DNA of 64,000 bases from Nocardioides humi. Lineage in GTDB: Bacteria; Actinomycetota; Actinomycetes; Propionibacteriales; Nocardioidaceae. Under the pieces are notes generated by a model, which saw nothing but the letters and a program-made list of their open reading frames with translations, did no database searches and was not told where the DNA came from. Positions within the stretch are counted from its first letter, which is position 1. The number at the start of each line of letters is the position of its first letter. The stretch spans positions 6,132,501-6,196,500 of the forward strand of contig NZ_CP041146.1 in NCBI RefSeq assembly GCF_006494775.1. The letters run 5' to 3'. The position numbers and the translations under genes were made by a program. Of this stretch, positions 41,155-50,014 are shown piece by piece.

Positions 41155-41655
41155 TCACCGGCCGGTGCGCTTGGCCTTCCAGCGCAACGGGTTGCCGGCG
41201 TCGTTGCCGCGCTGGCACCAGCCGACCTCGTAGGACAGGGTGCCCTGCTTGACCTTGCGCTTCTTGGCGACCAGCTTGCCGCCGACCTCGACGCGGTAGT
41301 CCGTGCCGTCGAGCGTGCCGGCGTAGACGCTGTGGAACCGGCCGTTCCTCTTGACCTTCATCGTGGGCATGGACTGCGCGATCAGGCGCACGTCGAGCCC
41401 GCAGATCACGTTCATGGTGACCAGCCACTTCTTGATCTTGCGGCCGTTCTTGGACACCTCGAAGCCGATCTCCAGCCGGTCGAGCGGGTTCGGCTCCGTC
41501 GGCGTCTCGGCGCCGGTGTAGGTGCCGCCCGGCCCCTTCGGCTTCGCCCGCTCGGCGACGACGCTGCCGGCGGCATGGACGGGGGCGGGGGACGACGTGA
41601 CCAGCAGCGCGACGGCCAGGAACGCCACCGCGACCGCCCGCGAGAGAGGACGCAT
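41155..41655 (-). CDS. Small exported protein of unknown function
   Basis: The 166-aa product has a signal peptide (LSRAVAVAFLAVALLVTSSPAPVHAAG) followed by a basic, Lys-rich beta-strand-like domain with two cysteines (VICGLDV, VGWCQRG) likely to form a disulfide outside the cell. I do not recognise the family. An in-frame ATG three codons upstream is also possible. It is preceded by a dyad terminator separating it from the kinase operon and ends 12 bp before the cytochrome b561 gene. Confidence 0.68.
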   Translation of the reverse strand: MRPLSRAVAVAFLAVALLVTSSPAPVHAAGSVVAERAKPKGPGGTYTGAETPTEPNPLDRLEIGFEVSKNGRKIKKWLVTMNVICGLDVRLIAQSMPTMKVKRNGRFHSVYAGTLDGTDYRVEVGGKLVAKKRKVKQGTLSYEVGWCQRGNDAGNPLRWKAKRTGR

Positions 41656-41665
41656 GACGGGCATC

Positions 41666-41710
41666 CTAGAGGCTCCCCCGGCAGGCGCCGTCTGCTGGCG
41701 GAACCTCTAG
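41666..41710 (-). terminator. Stem-loop after the Ser/Thr kinase genes
   Basis: Outer arms CTAGAGG (41666-41672) and CCTCTAG (41704-41710) pair perfectly, and inner CCGGCAG/CTGCTGG segments pair at six of seven. The structure overlaps the stop codon of the kinase gene and precedes the next gene on the same strand, as expected for a terminator. No clear T-run. Confidence 0.5.
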
Positions 41711-43749
41711 TAGCGCGCCACCGCCGCCAGGCCGGCCCGCGCCCAGACCACGACCGGCGCCAGCGAGCACTGCTCGCCGCAGGCCCACGTCGTGGCCGTC
41801 GGTGGGCGCTCGAACGCCTGGCCGCTGGAGCGGAGCACGTCCAGGAGCCACCCGTTGTCGGGGTCGGGTCCGCTGATCCGCACCAGGTCGTCGCGCCCGT
41901 CGGCGTCGACGTCGACCACCGTCAGCAGGGCGCGCCAGTCCTCGATCAGCCAGATGTCGGCCCCTTCGTAGGCGAGCCAGCGCACCGGCGGCGACCAGCC
42001 GTCGTCGGCGTACGTCAGCACGTCGACCCGGACGTCGCGGTCGCGGTACGGAGCGACGTACAGCACCGCCTCGGCCCGGCCGTCGCCGTCGACGTCCGCG
42101 ACCCGCATGGTCACGTCGTCCAGCGGCCCGGCCTGGAGCAGCGCGGGCGGCGTCGCCGCGAACCGTCCGCCGGCCTCCGCGCGCAGGAGCTCCAGCGATC
42201 CCGCGTCCTGGTCCGGCCGGCCCGCGGCGCGCACGACGAGATCGTCGTCGCCGTCGCCGTCGAGGTCGCCCGCCTCGACCGCGACCACGGATCGGGGGCG
42301 GTCCGCCTCGAGCCAGAGCGCGGGCGGCCCGTACCCGCCCTCCTCGGCCGGCATCACCCACACGCGCAGCGGCGCCCTCGCGCCGACCAGGGCCAGGTCG
42401 TCGTCGCCGTCCCCGTCGACGTCCGCCACGGCGACCGCGAGCCGCCTCGCCGGCAGCGCGGTCCCCTCGAACACCCGGCCGTCGTCGTGACGGGTCACCA
42501 CCGGCACCGAGCGGCCGCGACCGTCGGCCCGCAGCCGCAGGTCGACGCGCTGCGCCGCTCCCGTCCCGTCGAGGTCGGCCAGCAGCGGCAGTGCGCCCTC
42601 GGCCAGGTCGGACGTCGCGGTCGCCGGTCCGCTGAACCCGGTCACGCCGGTGCGCCAGGTGAGGTCCGCGCGCGTCGCCCCCGCGGCCGGCGCGGTGACC
42701 GTCAGCTCCGGCCCCTCTGCCGCCGGGGCGCCGGACGAGACGTCCGGCGCGGGCCGGGTCGACTCCCCGGGAGTGGGGCCGCGGTCCCGCAGCAGGTGCA
42801 CGCCCGTCCCCAGCGCGGCCACCGCGACCACCGCGACCACCGCCGCGGCGATGCCCACCGCCACCCGCGGCACGGTCCGACGGCCCGGAGCGCCACCGGC
42901 TCCGTCGGCTCCGTCGGCTCCCTCGGCGATCTCCCGGAGCAGCTCGGCCACCCGGTCGGCACGGGTGGTGCGGTCGGCGGGATGCTTGGCCAGCGTCTGC
43001 CGCAGCACCGTGTTGACCTGGCGTACGCCGGCGCCGCGGCCGGGCAGCTGCGGCACCGGCGCCGACCGGTGGGCCAGCGCGACCTCGATCTCGCTGCCGC
43101 CGTACGGCGGGGCGCCGCCGGAGAGGCAGGCCCAGAGCAGGCACCCGAGGGCGTACACGTCGCTGGCCGTCGACGGCTCCGCCCCGTCGGCGAGCTCGGG
43201 CGCGAGGTAGTCCGCCGTGCCGACGACGGCGCCCGCGACCGTCAGCCGGGCGTCCCGGGTGTGCGCGACGCCGAAGTCGGCGAGCAGCGCATGCGGGCGC
43301 GGCGCCTCGGGATCGGCGATCAGCACGTTGCCCGGCTTGACGTCGCGGTGCACGATGCCCGCCGCGTGGGCGGCGGCGAGCGCCCGGGCGACCTGTCCGC
43401 AGACCCGCGCGGCCGCGGCCACCGGCATCGGGCCGCGGACGGAGAGCAGGCGTCCGAGGTCGCCGCCGCCGACGTACTGCGTCACGATGTACGGCGCCCC
43501 GCCGGCCACTCCGTGGTCGAAGATCCGCACGACGTACGGCGAGTCGAGGGTGCTCAGCGCCCGTGCCTCGCGATCGAAGCGGGCCAGCTGGGCGGGGTCG
43601 CCGGCCAGCCGGCCGGACAGGATCTTGATCGCCACGCGGCGGTCCAGGCGCAGGTCGACGCCCCCGTGGACGACGCCCATGCCGCCCATGCCGATCCGCT
43701 CGCCCAGCCGGTAGTCGCCGACGACGGAGCCCGGTCCGAGATCGCTCAC
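41707..43749 (-). CDS. Ser/Thr protein kinase with extracellular FG-GAP/VCBS-like repeats
   Basis: The 680-aa product is a PknB-type kinase: glycine loop GERIGMGGMGVV near residue 17, VAIKIL lysine near 42, HRDVKPGNVL near 136 and LADFGVAH (DFG). A single transmembrane helix follows (about residues 300-325). The outer part holds several D-x-D-G-D repeats such as VADVDGDGDDDLALVG, AGDLDGDGDDDLVV and VVDVDADGRDDLV, typical calcium-binding propeller blades. GTG start, 7 bp after its paralogue's stop. Likely senses an external ligand; none is known. Confidence 0.88.
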   Translation of the reverse strand: MSDLGPGSVVGDYRLGERIGMGGMGVVHGGVDLRLDRRVAIKILSGRLAGDPAQLARFDREARALSTLDSPYVVRIFDHGVAGGAPYIVTQYVGGGDLGRLLSVRGPMPVAAAARVCGQVARALAAAHAAGIVHRDVKPGNVLIADPEAPRPHALLADFGVAHTRDARLTVAGAVVGTADYLAPELADGAEPSTASDVYALGCLLWACLSGGAPPYGGSEIEVALAHRSAPVPQLPGRGAGVRQVNTVLRQTLAKHPADRTTRADRVAELLREIAEGADGADGAGGAPGRRTVPRVAVGIAAAVVAVVAVAALGTGVHLLRDRGPTPGESTRPAPDVSSGAPAAEGPELTVTAPAAGATRADLTWRTGVTGFSGPATATSDLAEGALPLLADLDGTGAAQRVDLRLRADGRGRSVPVVTRHDDGRVFEGTALPARRLAVAVADVDGDGDDDLALVGARAPLRVWVMPAEEGGYGPPALWLEADRPRSVVAVEAGDLDGDGDDDLVVRAAGRPDQDAGSLELLRAEAGGRFAATPPALLQAGPLDDVTMRVADVDGDGRAEAVLYVAPYRDRDVRVDVLTYADDGWSPPVRWLAYEGADIWLIEDWRALLTVVDVDADGRDDLVRISGPDPDNGWLLDVLRSSGQAFERPPTATTWACGEQCSLAPVVVWARAGLAAVARY

Positions 43750-43756
43750 GCGACGG

Positions 43757-45928
43757 TCACTGTCCCGACCGGGTGACCGCGACCGGCCCGTAGAGGCTGA
43801 AGTAGCCCGCACACCCGGCGCAGACCGCCCACTGGGCCGGCTCCGCGAGGGCGGCTCCGTCGGAGAGCAGCACGTCGACGGGCACGTCCTCGCCCGGCCG
43901 CGGCCCGTCCTCCGGGTAGCTCAGGGCGTCGTCGATCACCAGCGCGAACAGCACGTCGTCCCGGCCGTCGCCGTCGACGTCGGAGACCGACAGCAGCGCG
44001 GGATCCAGCCCCCATTCGTAGCGCCTGGTGCTCAGCCAGACCTGGCCGTCCCCGAGAGCACCGCTCTCGTCTGCCCCGTGCACCCGGACCTCGACGGCGA
44101 CGCCCACCTGCTCGTCGTCGTCCGGCGCCTCGACCGCGGCGACGACCTCGTCGTCGCCGTCGCCGTCGAGATCGCCCGCCGTCAGCCGCACCCGGCCGTA
44201 GGGCTGGCCGGCCAGGTCGACGAGAGCGCCCGCGGCCAGGCTCGACCCGTCGGAGAGCAGCGGCAGCAGCCGGGGCCGCTCGGACACCGAGCCCTCCCAC
44301 GACGTGTCCGGGTCGATCAGGACGACGAGGTCGGCGCGGCCGTCGCCCTGCAGGTCGCCCACCGCCATCTCCGGGACGAAGCACGGGACGCCCTCGTGCC
44401 AGGACTCGGCGGGAGGCGGCTTCCCCGCGACGTCGCGGACCACCCACAGGGTGCAGGTCTGGGTCGCGGTCCGGCCGGTCTCCAGGTCCAGCGGCGGGGC
44501 CTCGTCGGCGTCCTCGGGCTGGATCGCGAAGGCGAGGTCGTCGCGGCCGTCGCCGTCGAAGTCGCCCACGAGGGTCGGCTGCGCGCCGCGGTCGTGCGGC
44601 GCCTGCGGCAGCTCCATCGCCACCTTCTCGTCGCGGCCGTCGCCGAAGTCGATCAGCGCGTACGCCGGCTCGTACTCCACCGAGCTCGAGACGAGCGCGG
44701 TGTCGAGCCGCCCGTCGCCGTCGAAGTCGCCCGCGACAGCGTCGAGATAGCCCTCCGCGGCCGTCCGCTCCCCCGTGCCGAAGGCCGTGCCCCGCGACCG
44801 CCACTGGACACGCTCCTCGCGATCGTCGACCGTCACCGTCGACGCGGCCAGGTCTCCGAGCCCGTCGCCGTCCAGGTCGCCGGTCACCACCTCGCCGGCC
44901 CGGCCCCGCTCCTCGGCGCCGCCGGAGGGGCGCTCGTCGCCGCCGCGTACCGCCCACACCGCACCACCCGCGACCAGCGCCACGACGACGCCGGCTCCCA
45001 CCGCCGCCAGGACGCGCCCGCGCCGGCGACGCATCCGCGGCAGCGCCGGCGGGACGGGCTGCACCGTCGCCCGGGGCTCGAAGCCGGGCAGCGCGGTGAG
45101 CGACAGGGCGGCGCGCAGCTCGCCGGCCATCGCCCGCAGGTCGTCGTAGCGCTCCCCGGGATCCTTCGCGAGGGCGCGCCCGAGCACCCGGTTGAGCGCC
45201 TCGGCCAGCGCGCCCGTCCCGGCGAGCTGCGGCACCGGCGCCGACACGTGCGCGTAGGCCATCTGCAGGGCGGTGCCGACGTACGGCGTGGCGCCGGTGA
45301 GGCACTCCCACAGCACGCAGCCCACCGCGTAGGCGTCGCTGGCCGGCGTGCCGGCCGCCCCCTGGACCCGCTCCGGCGCGAGATAGGCCCAGGTCCCGGC
45401 GACGACGCCCGTCGCGGTCAGCTTCGCGGCGGCGGTCTGCGCGATGCCGAAGTCGCAGAGGTGGACGTGCAGGTCGGCGGCGCCCGGGTCGCGCAGCAGG
45501 ATGTTGCCGGGCTTCACGTCGCGGTGCACCACGCCCGCCGCGTGGGTCGCGGCCAGGCCCTCGGCCACCTGGGCGCAGACCTCCAGCGCCGGTCGCGGGG
45601 GCAGCGGGCCGCGGGCGGCGAGCGCGGAGCCGAGGTCGCCGCCGTCGACGTACTGCGTGGCGATGTACGGGAGGCCGTCGCACTCGCCGTAGTCGTAGAT
45701 CTCGATGACGTGGGCGGACTCGATCCGGGCCAGGGTCGCCGCCTCGCGGGCGAAGCGGGCGAGGAAGGCCTCCTCGCCCGCGATGTGGCCGAGCATCACC
45801 TTGAGCGCCGCCGGCCGGTCCAGCCGGGTGTCGGTGGCGGCGTACACGACGCCCATGCCGCCGCGACCCAGCTCGCGCACGAGGCGGTAGCGGCCGATGA
45901 CGTCGCCAGGACGCGGCACCCGAGTCAT
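43757..45928 (-). CDS. Ser/Thr protein kinase with extracellular FG-GAP/VCBS-like repeats (paralogue)
   Basis: The 723-aa product has the same architecture as its downstream neighbour: kinase domain (GRGGMGVVYAATD near residue 22, AALKVMLG lysine near 42, VHRDVKPGNILL near 132, CDFGIAQ), a membrane helix near residue 320 (LAAVGAGVVVALVAGGAVWAV), then five or six D-x-D-G-D blades (GDLDGDGLGDLA, GDFDGDGRLDTA, GDFDGDGRDDLA, GDLDGDGDDEVV, SDVDGDGRDDVLF). The second kinase follows 7 bp downstream, so both are probably co-expressed and formed by duplication. Confidence 0.9.
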   Translation of the reverse strand: MTRVPRPGDVIGRYRLVRELGRGGMGVVYAATDTRLDRPAALKVMLGHIAGEEAFLARFAREAATLARIESAHVIEIYDYGECDGLPYIATQYVDGGDLGSALAARGPLPPRPALEVCAQVAEGLAATHAAGVVHRDVKPGNILLRDPGAADLHVHLCDFGIAQTAAAKLTATGVVAGTWAYLAPERVQGAAGTPASDAYAVGCVLWECLTGATPYVGTALQMAYAHVSAPVPQLAGTGALAEALNRVLGRALAKDPGERYDDLRAMAGELRAALSLTALPGFEPRATVQPVPPALPRMRRRRGRVLAAVGAGVVVALVAGGAVWAVRGGDERPSGGAEERGRAGEVVTGDLDGDGLGDLAASTVTVDDREERVQWRSRGTAFGTGERTAAEGYLDAVAGDFDGDGRLDTALVSSSVEYEPAYALIDFGDGRDEKVAMELPQAPHDRGAQPTLVGDFDGDGRDDLAFAIQPEDADEAPPLDLETGRTATQTCTLWVVRDVAGKPPPAESWHEGVPCFVPEMAVGDLQGDGRADLVVLIDPDTSWEGSVSERPRLLPLLSDGSSLAAGALVDLAGQPYGRVRLTAGDLDGDGDDEVVAAVEAPDDDEQVGVAVEVRVHGADESGALGDGQVWLSTRRYEWGLDPALLSVSDVDGDGRDDVLFALVIDDALSYPEDGPRPGEDVPVDVLLSDGAALAEPAQWAVCAGCAGYFSLYGPVAVTRSGQ

Positions 45929-45984
45929 GGGTCGCCTCCTACCCCGATGCGGCGCACGGAATCGCCGCCCCGGGGCTGCGGGGC

Positions 45985-47583
45985 TCAGCCCACGCTGCGC
46001 TCCCCCGTCCAGAACCGCGCCCTCAGCGCCTTCTTGTCCGGCTTGCCGAGCGCGGTGAGCGGCAGCGCGTCGACCGCGATCACGTCCTTGGGCGCCTGCA
46101 CCGAGCCCTTGCGCTCCTTGACCGCGTCCTTGATCTCCGCGACGACGGCGTCGGTGAGCTCGTGCCCCTCGCGCAGGACGACGACCGCGGTCACGGCCTC
46201 GCCGAACTTCTCGTGCGGGGTGCCGATGACGCCCACCTGGGCGACGGCGGGGTGCTCGGCGACGACGTCCTCGACCTCGCGCGGGAACACGTTGAACCCG
46301 CCGGTGACGATCATGTCCTTGGTGCGGTCGACGATGTACCACAGGCCGTCCTCGTCCTCGCGCGCCACGTCGCCGGTGTGCATCCAGCCGTCGCGGAAGG
46401 TCTCCGCGGTGGCCTCCGGCAGCTGCCAGTAGCCGGCCGAGAGCAGCGGCCCGGCGACGCAGATCTCGCCGGGCTCGCCCTGCGGGACCGGGTTGCCGTC
46501 CTCGCCGAGCAGCGCCGTGCGGAGGTACGCCGAGGGCCGGCCGCACGACGTCAGCCGGCTCTCCACCGGCCTCCCGTCGGCGTCGACGTGGTCGCCCTTC
46601 GGGAAGTAGCTGATCACCATCGGCGCCTCGGACTGCCCGTAGTACTGGGCGAAGACCGGCCCGAACCGCTCGATCGCCTCCTTCAGCCGGACCGGGTTGA
46701 TCGCCGACGCGCCGTAGTAGACGGTCTCGAGGGAGGACAGGTCGCGGGTGTGCGAGTCCGGGTGGTCCATCAGCGCGTAGAGCATGGTCGGCACGAGCAT
46801 CAGCGAGTTGATCCGCCTCTCCTCGATGGTCTTGAGGACCTCCGCGGGGTCGAAGCGCGCTGAGACGAACAGCGTGCCGCCCCGGAGGACGACCGGGACG
46901 AAGAAGGCCGCGCCGGCGTGCGAGAGCGGGGTGCACATGAGGAACCGGGGCTCCTCGGGCCACTCCCACTCGGCCATCTGGATCTGGGCCATCGTCGAGA
47001 ACGCCCGGACCGTGCCGACCACGCCCTTGGGCTTGCCGGTCGTGCCGCCGGTGTAGGTGATCGAGGTGATGTGGTCGGGCTCGAGCAGTGCGGCCTGCAG
47101 CGGCTGCGGCGCGAAGGTCGCGGCGACCTCGGTGAGGTCGGTGCCGACCTCGGCGAGCTCCGGCGGCACCGGACCGATGGTCAGCACCTGCTTGAGGCCC
47201 GGGCACTTGCCGAGCAGCTCGACCGCGCGCCCGGCGAAGTAGGGGTCGATCACGAGCGTGGTGATCCCGGCGTCGTTGATGACGTAGGCGTGGTCGTCGG
47301 CCGACCCGAGCGGGTGCAGCGACGTGCGCTGGAAGCCCTGGGTCTGCCCCGCGCCGAGGATGAAGAGCACCTCGGGCCGGTTCAGCGCGAGCAGCGCGCC
47401 CGGCGTACCGCGTCCGGCGCCGAGGGACTCGAACGCCTGGATGTACTGCGAGATCCGGTCCGCCGTCTCCTTGCCGGTCAGCGTCACGTCGCCCAGGTGC
47501 ACGATCGGGCGGTGCGCGTGGCGCTTGAGGGCGGCGACCATGAGGTGGCCGTTGTGGGCGGGGGTGCGGAGCGTGTCGGTCAC
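45985..47583 (-). CDS. AMP-forming acyl-CoA synthetase, FadD8-like
   Basis: The 532-aa product has SITYTGGTTGKPKGVVG near residue 170, YYGQSEAPMVISYFP near 310, GWMHTGDVAREDEDGLWYI near 400 and the C-terminal LTALGKPDKKALR lysine. It most resembles the FadD8-type ligases. A perfect KstR palindrome lies 10 bp upstream of the GTG start, so it probably activates a steroid-derived or side-chain-derived acid. The kinase pair follows 56 bp downstream on the same strand. Confidence 0.82.
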   Translation of the reverse strand: MTDTLRTPAHNGHLMVAALKRHAHRPIVHLGDVTLTGKETADRISQYIQAFESLGAGRGTPGALLALNRPEVLFILGAGQTQGFQRTSLHPLGSADDHAYVINDAGITTLVIDPYFAGRAVELLGKCPGLKQVLTIGPVPPELAEVGTDLTEVAATFAPQPLQAALLEPDHITSITYTGGTTGKPKGVVGTVRAFSTMAQIQMAEWEWPEEPRFLMCTPLSHAGAAFFVPVVLRGGTLFVSARFDPAEVLKTIEERRINSLMLVPTMLYALMDHPDSHTRDLSSLETVYYGASAINPVRLKEAIERFGPVFAQYYGQSEAPMVISYFPKGDHVDADGRPVESRLTSCGRPSAYLRTALLGEDGNPVPQGEPGEICVAGPLLSAGYWQLPEATAETFRDGWMHTGDVAREDEDGLWYIVDRTKDMIVTGGFNVFPREVEDVVAEHPAVAQVGVIGTPHEKFGEAVTAVVVLREGHELTDAVVAEIKDAVKERKGSVQAPKDVIAVDALPLTALGKPDKKALRARFWTGERSVG

Positions 47584-47593
47584 CCTCGCAGAC

Positions 47594-47607
47594 TAGAACG
47601 TGTTCTA
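47594..47607. promoter_or_regulatory. KstR-type operator, FadD8-like gene
   Basis: TAGAACGTGTTCTA is a perfect 14-bp palindrome and an exact match to TnnAACnnGTTnnA. It lies 10 bp upstream of the ligase start, in a position that would block transcription or translation initiation. Confidence 0.88.
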
Positions 47608-47640
47608 TTCACGGGCAAGGACCCCGGTCCGCCGAGCGGC

Positions 47641-48030
47641 TCAGCTCGCGGGGCGCCGCTCGACCGGCGCCACCAGCGGCCGCACCCCGCCGAGCCGGCG
47701 GTGGAAGCGGACCTGCTCGGCATGGGCGTCGAGGACCTGCCACAGCGCGCGGTGCGCCGCCCACGGCAGCGGGTCGTCGCCGGAGGCCCAGCGCTCGCCG
47801 AAGCTGATCCACACCGGCGTCCAGTCCGCGGCGCAGTCCCACGCGCCGCGCTGCGCCTCGACCAGGCGTCGGCGCACCTGGAAGGCCGTCCGCGGCCCGT
47901 CGATGCAGATCGGCGCCGAGCGCACCGGCCACACCCACAGGTCGAGCTCGACCAGCTCCAGCTCGAGGTCGGGCAGCAGGGCAGGGTCGACCAGCACGGT
48001 GGCGACGTTCTCGTGCGGCTCGCGCCTCAT
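47641..48030 (-). CDS. Conserved hypothetical protein
   Basis: The 129-aa product is not recognised. It has an N-terminal segment TVLVDPALLPDLELELVELDLWVWPV, a central tryptophan-rich region (GAWDCAADWTPVWISFGERWASGDD) and an arginine-rich end. No signal peptide or membrane helix is visible. The ATG at 48030 fits; it is divergent from the M24 peptidase gene. Coding bias is consistent with a real gene. Confidence 0.62.
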   Translation of the reverse strand: MRREPHENVATVLVDPALLPDLELELVELDLWVWPVRSAPICIDGPRTAFQVRRRLVEAQRGAWDCAADWTPVWISFGERWASGDDPLPWAAHRALWQVLDAHAEQVRFHRRLGGVRPLVAPVERRPAS

Positions 48031-48101
48031 GCCGAGGACGGTAGCCCGCGCCGCCGACAACGGCCAGAGCCCGCGCCCTCGGCGGGTCGTAGGATCGCGA
48101 G

Positions 48102-48791
48102 GTGTCCCTCGTCGACGCCGACCGGATCGCCGCGCTGCGCGATGCCGAGGCCAAAGCCGCCCACCTGTTCGCCGAGATCGAGGCCCGCGGGCTGGTGGTC
48201 GCCGGGAAGACCGAGCGACAGCTCTCGGACGAGGTGCGCGACCTGGCCGGCGAGCTGCTCGGCGTCCGGCGGTTCTGGCACAAGCGGATCGTGCGGGCCG
48301 GCGTGAACACGCTCGAGCCCTACCGCTCCAACCCGCCCGACCGGGTCGTGGCCCCGGACGACATCCTCTTCTTCGACTTCGGACCGCTGCTGGAGGAGTG
48401 GGAGGCCGACTTCGGCCGGACGTACGTCCTGGGCGACGACCCGCACAAGCACCGGCTGGCCGCCGACCTCCCCCGCATCTGGGAGGCCGGCCGGGCGCAC
48501 TTCCTGGCCACGCCGGACATCACCGGCGCACAGCTGTTCGATCACGTCCTCGGCCTGATCGCCGAGGCCGGCTGGGGCCACGGCGCCGCGCACGCCGGCC
48601 ACCTGGTCGGCGAGTTCCCCCACGAGCGGATCAACGGCGACCAGCTCGACTGCTACATCACCACCGACAACGACCAGCCGATGCGCCGCGCCGACGCCGC
48701 GGGCCACCCGTGCCACTGGATCCTCGAGATCCACCTGGTCGACCGCGACCGCGGCTTCGGCGGGTTCTTCGAGCAGCTCCTCGACATCTAG
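48102..48791 (+). CDS. M24-family metallopeptidase
   Basis: The 229-aa product has the pita-bread fold of methionine/Xaa-Pro aminopeptidases. Metal-ligand segments are visible: FFDFGPLLEEWEADFGRTY (two Asp) near residue 92, HAGHLVGEFPH (His) near 165, WILEIHLVD (Glu) near 206 and GGFFEQLLDI (Glu) at the C-terminus. It is short, lacking the N-terminal domain of aminopeptidase P, so it is closer to small actinobacterial M24 proteins. The start is a GTG. Confidence 0.85.
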   Translation: MSLVDADRIAALRDAEAKAAHLFAEIEARGLVVAGKTERQLSDEVRDLAGELLGVRRFWHKRIVRAGVNTLEPYRSNPPDRVVAPDDILFFDFGPLLEEWEADFGRTYVLGDDPHKHRLAADLPRIWEAGRAHFLATPDITGAQLFDHVLGLIAEAGWGHGAAHAGHLVGEFPHERINGDQLDCYITTDNDQPMRRADAAGHPCHWILEIHLVDRDRGFGGFFEQLLDI

Positions 48792-48890
48792 GAAGACGCG
48801 GCCCCGGCACGGCCTGCTGCGGCCGTCCCGCGCGCAGCGGCGCCGGATCGCGGTCGACCACGCTCGGATGCCGGCGACGACTGCCGGAGC

Positions 48891-49934
48891 TCAGGCGAGC
48901 AGCTCCGCGATCTGCCGGATCTCACCGGCGCTCCGGCACGAGAGCAGCAGCGTGGTCACGCCCGTCTCCTCCCACTGCGCGACCCGCTCCTTCACCTCCA
49001 CCGGCGTGCCGATGATGTGCATGTCGTCGACGAGCTCGTCGGGGATGAGCGCGGTCGCCTTGTCCTTCTCGCCGGACAGGTAGAGCTCCTGGACCTCGTC
49101 GGCCAGCTCGCCGTACCCCATCCGCGTGAAGACCTGGTGGTGGAAGTTCTGCTCCTTGGCGCCCATGCCGCCCATGTAGAGCGAGACGAAGGGCTTCATG
49201 GCCTCGATGACCGCCTGCCTCTGCGCCGAGGTCTCCACGATCTGCAGGTGGCAGGTCGCGGCGATCTCGAAGTCGGCGCGGGTACGACGCGCGCCCGGCC
49301 GCGCGAAGCCCTCGTCGAGCCACGGCTGGTACATGCCGGCGCTCTTGGGCGTGTAGAAGATCGGGATCCAGCCGTCGGCGATCTCCGCGGTCTGGGCCAC
49401 GTTCTTGGGGCCCTCGGCGCCCAGCCAGATCGGCAGGTCGACGCGCAGCGGGTGCACGATCGGCTTGAGCGGCTTGCCGAGGCCGACCGCGCCGGGGCCG
49501 TCGTACGGCAGCGGGTGGTGCGGGCCGGCGTTGGTCACCGGCGCCTCGCGGGCCAGCACCTGCCGGATGATCGACACGACCTCGCGGGTACGGGCCAGCG
49601 GCTTGGCGAAGGGCACGCCGTACCAGCCCTCCACGACCTGGGGACCGCTGACGCCCATGCCGAGGATCACCCGGCCGTTCGTGAGGTGGTCGAGGGTCAG
49701 CGCGTGCATGGCGATCGAGGCGGGCGTGCGGCCCGACATCTGGACGATCGAGGTGCCGAGGCGGACCCGCGAGGTCTCCCGGCCCCACCACGCCAGCGGC
49801 GTGAACGCGTCGCTCCCCCAGGCCTCCGCGGTGAAGATCGCGTCGAAGCCGGCGTCCTCCGCGGCGGCGACCAGCTCGCCGACGCCCTGCGGCGGTTGTG
49901 CGGACCAGTACCCCAGCTGCAAGCCCAGTTTCAT
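48891..49934 (-). CDS. LLM-class F420-dependent oxidoreductase (Rv3520c-like)
   Basis: The 347-aa product is a luciferase-like TIM-barrel oxidoreductase of the F420-dependent subgroup (segments MKLGLQLGYWS, GFDAIFTAEAWGSDAF, VRLGTSIVQMSGRTP, LTNGRVILGMGVSGPQVVEGWYG). Length equals that of M. tuberculosis Rv3520c as I recall it, and the gene is divergent from the Rv3521-3523-like cluster across two KstR boxes, just as there. Substrate is unknown; a steroid intermediate is likely from context. Confidence 0.88.
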   Translation of the reverse strand: MKLGLQLGYWSAQPPQGVGELVAAAEDAGFDAIFTAEAWGSDAFTPLAWWGRETSRVRLGTSIVQMSGRTPASIAMHALTLDHLTNGRVILGMGVSGPQVVEGWYGVPFAKPLARTREVVSIIRQVLAREAPVTNAGPHHPLPYDGPGAVGLGKPLKPIVHPLRVDLPIWLGAEGPKNVAQTAEIADGWIPIFYTPKSAGMYQPWLDEGFARPGARRTRADFEIAATCHLQIVETSAQRQAVIEAMKPFVSLYMGGMGAKEQNFHHQVFTRMGYGELADEVQELYLSGEKDKATALIPDELVDDMHIIGTPVEVKERVAQWEETGVTTLLLSCRSAGEIRQIAELLA

Positions 49935-49969
49935 GCTCCGCATCATGGCGGATGACGTAGATCCATTTC

Positions 49970-49983
49970 TAGAACGTGTTTCA
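49970..49983. promoter_or_regulatory. KstR-type operator 1, LLM oxidoreductase / DUF35 divergent promoter
   Basis: TAGAACGTGTTTCA matches TnnAACnnGTTnnA. It lies 36 bp upstream of the oxidoreductase start and 32 bp before the DUF35 gene. A second, near-consensus copy lies 22 bp further on. Confidence 0.83.
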
Positions 49984-49991
49984 CTTTCTGG

Positions 49992-50005
49992 CAGAACATG
50001 TTTCA
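49992..50005. promoter_or_regulatory. KstR-type operator 2 (one mismatch)
   Basis: CAGAACATGTTTCA matches the KstR motif except for C in place of the first T. It is centred 22 bp (two helical turns) from the first site, so paired dimers could bind on one DNA face. Confidence 0.7.
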
Positions 50006-50014
50006 CTTTGGCTC

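Noticed and set aside
48809..48826. Short stem-loop ACGGCC-TGCTGC-GGCCGT after the M24 gene
   Set aside because: Only six pairs and no T-run; too weak in such GC-rich DNA to call a terminator with confidence.
49976..50014. Earlier in-frame start for the DUF35 gene at 49976
   Set aside because: It would place the KstR operators inside the coding region; the ATG at 50015 fits relatives better.
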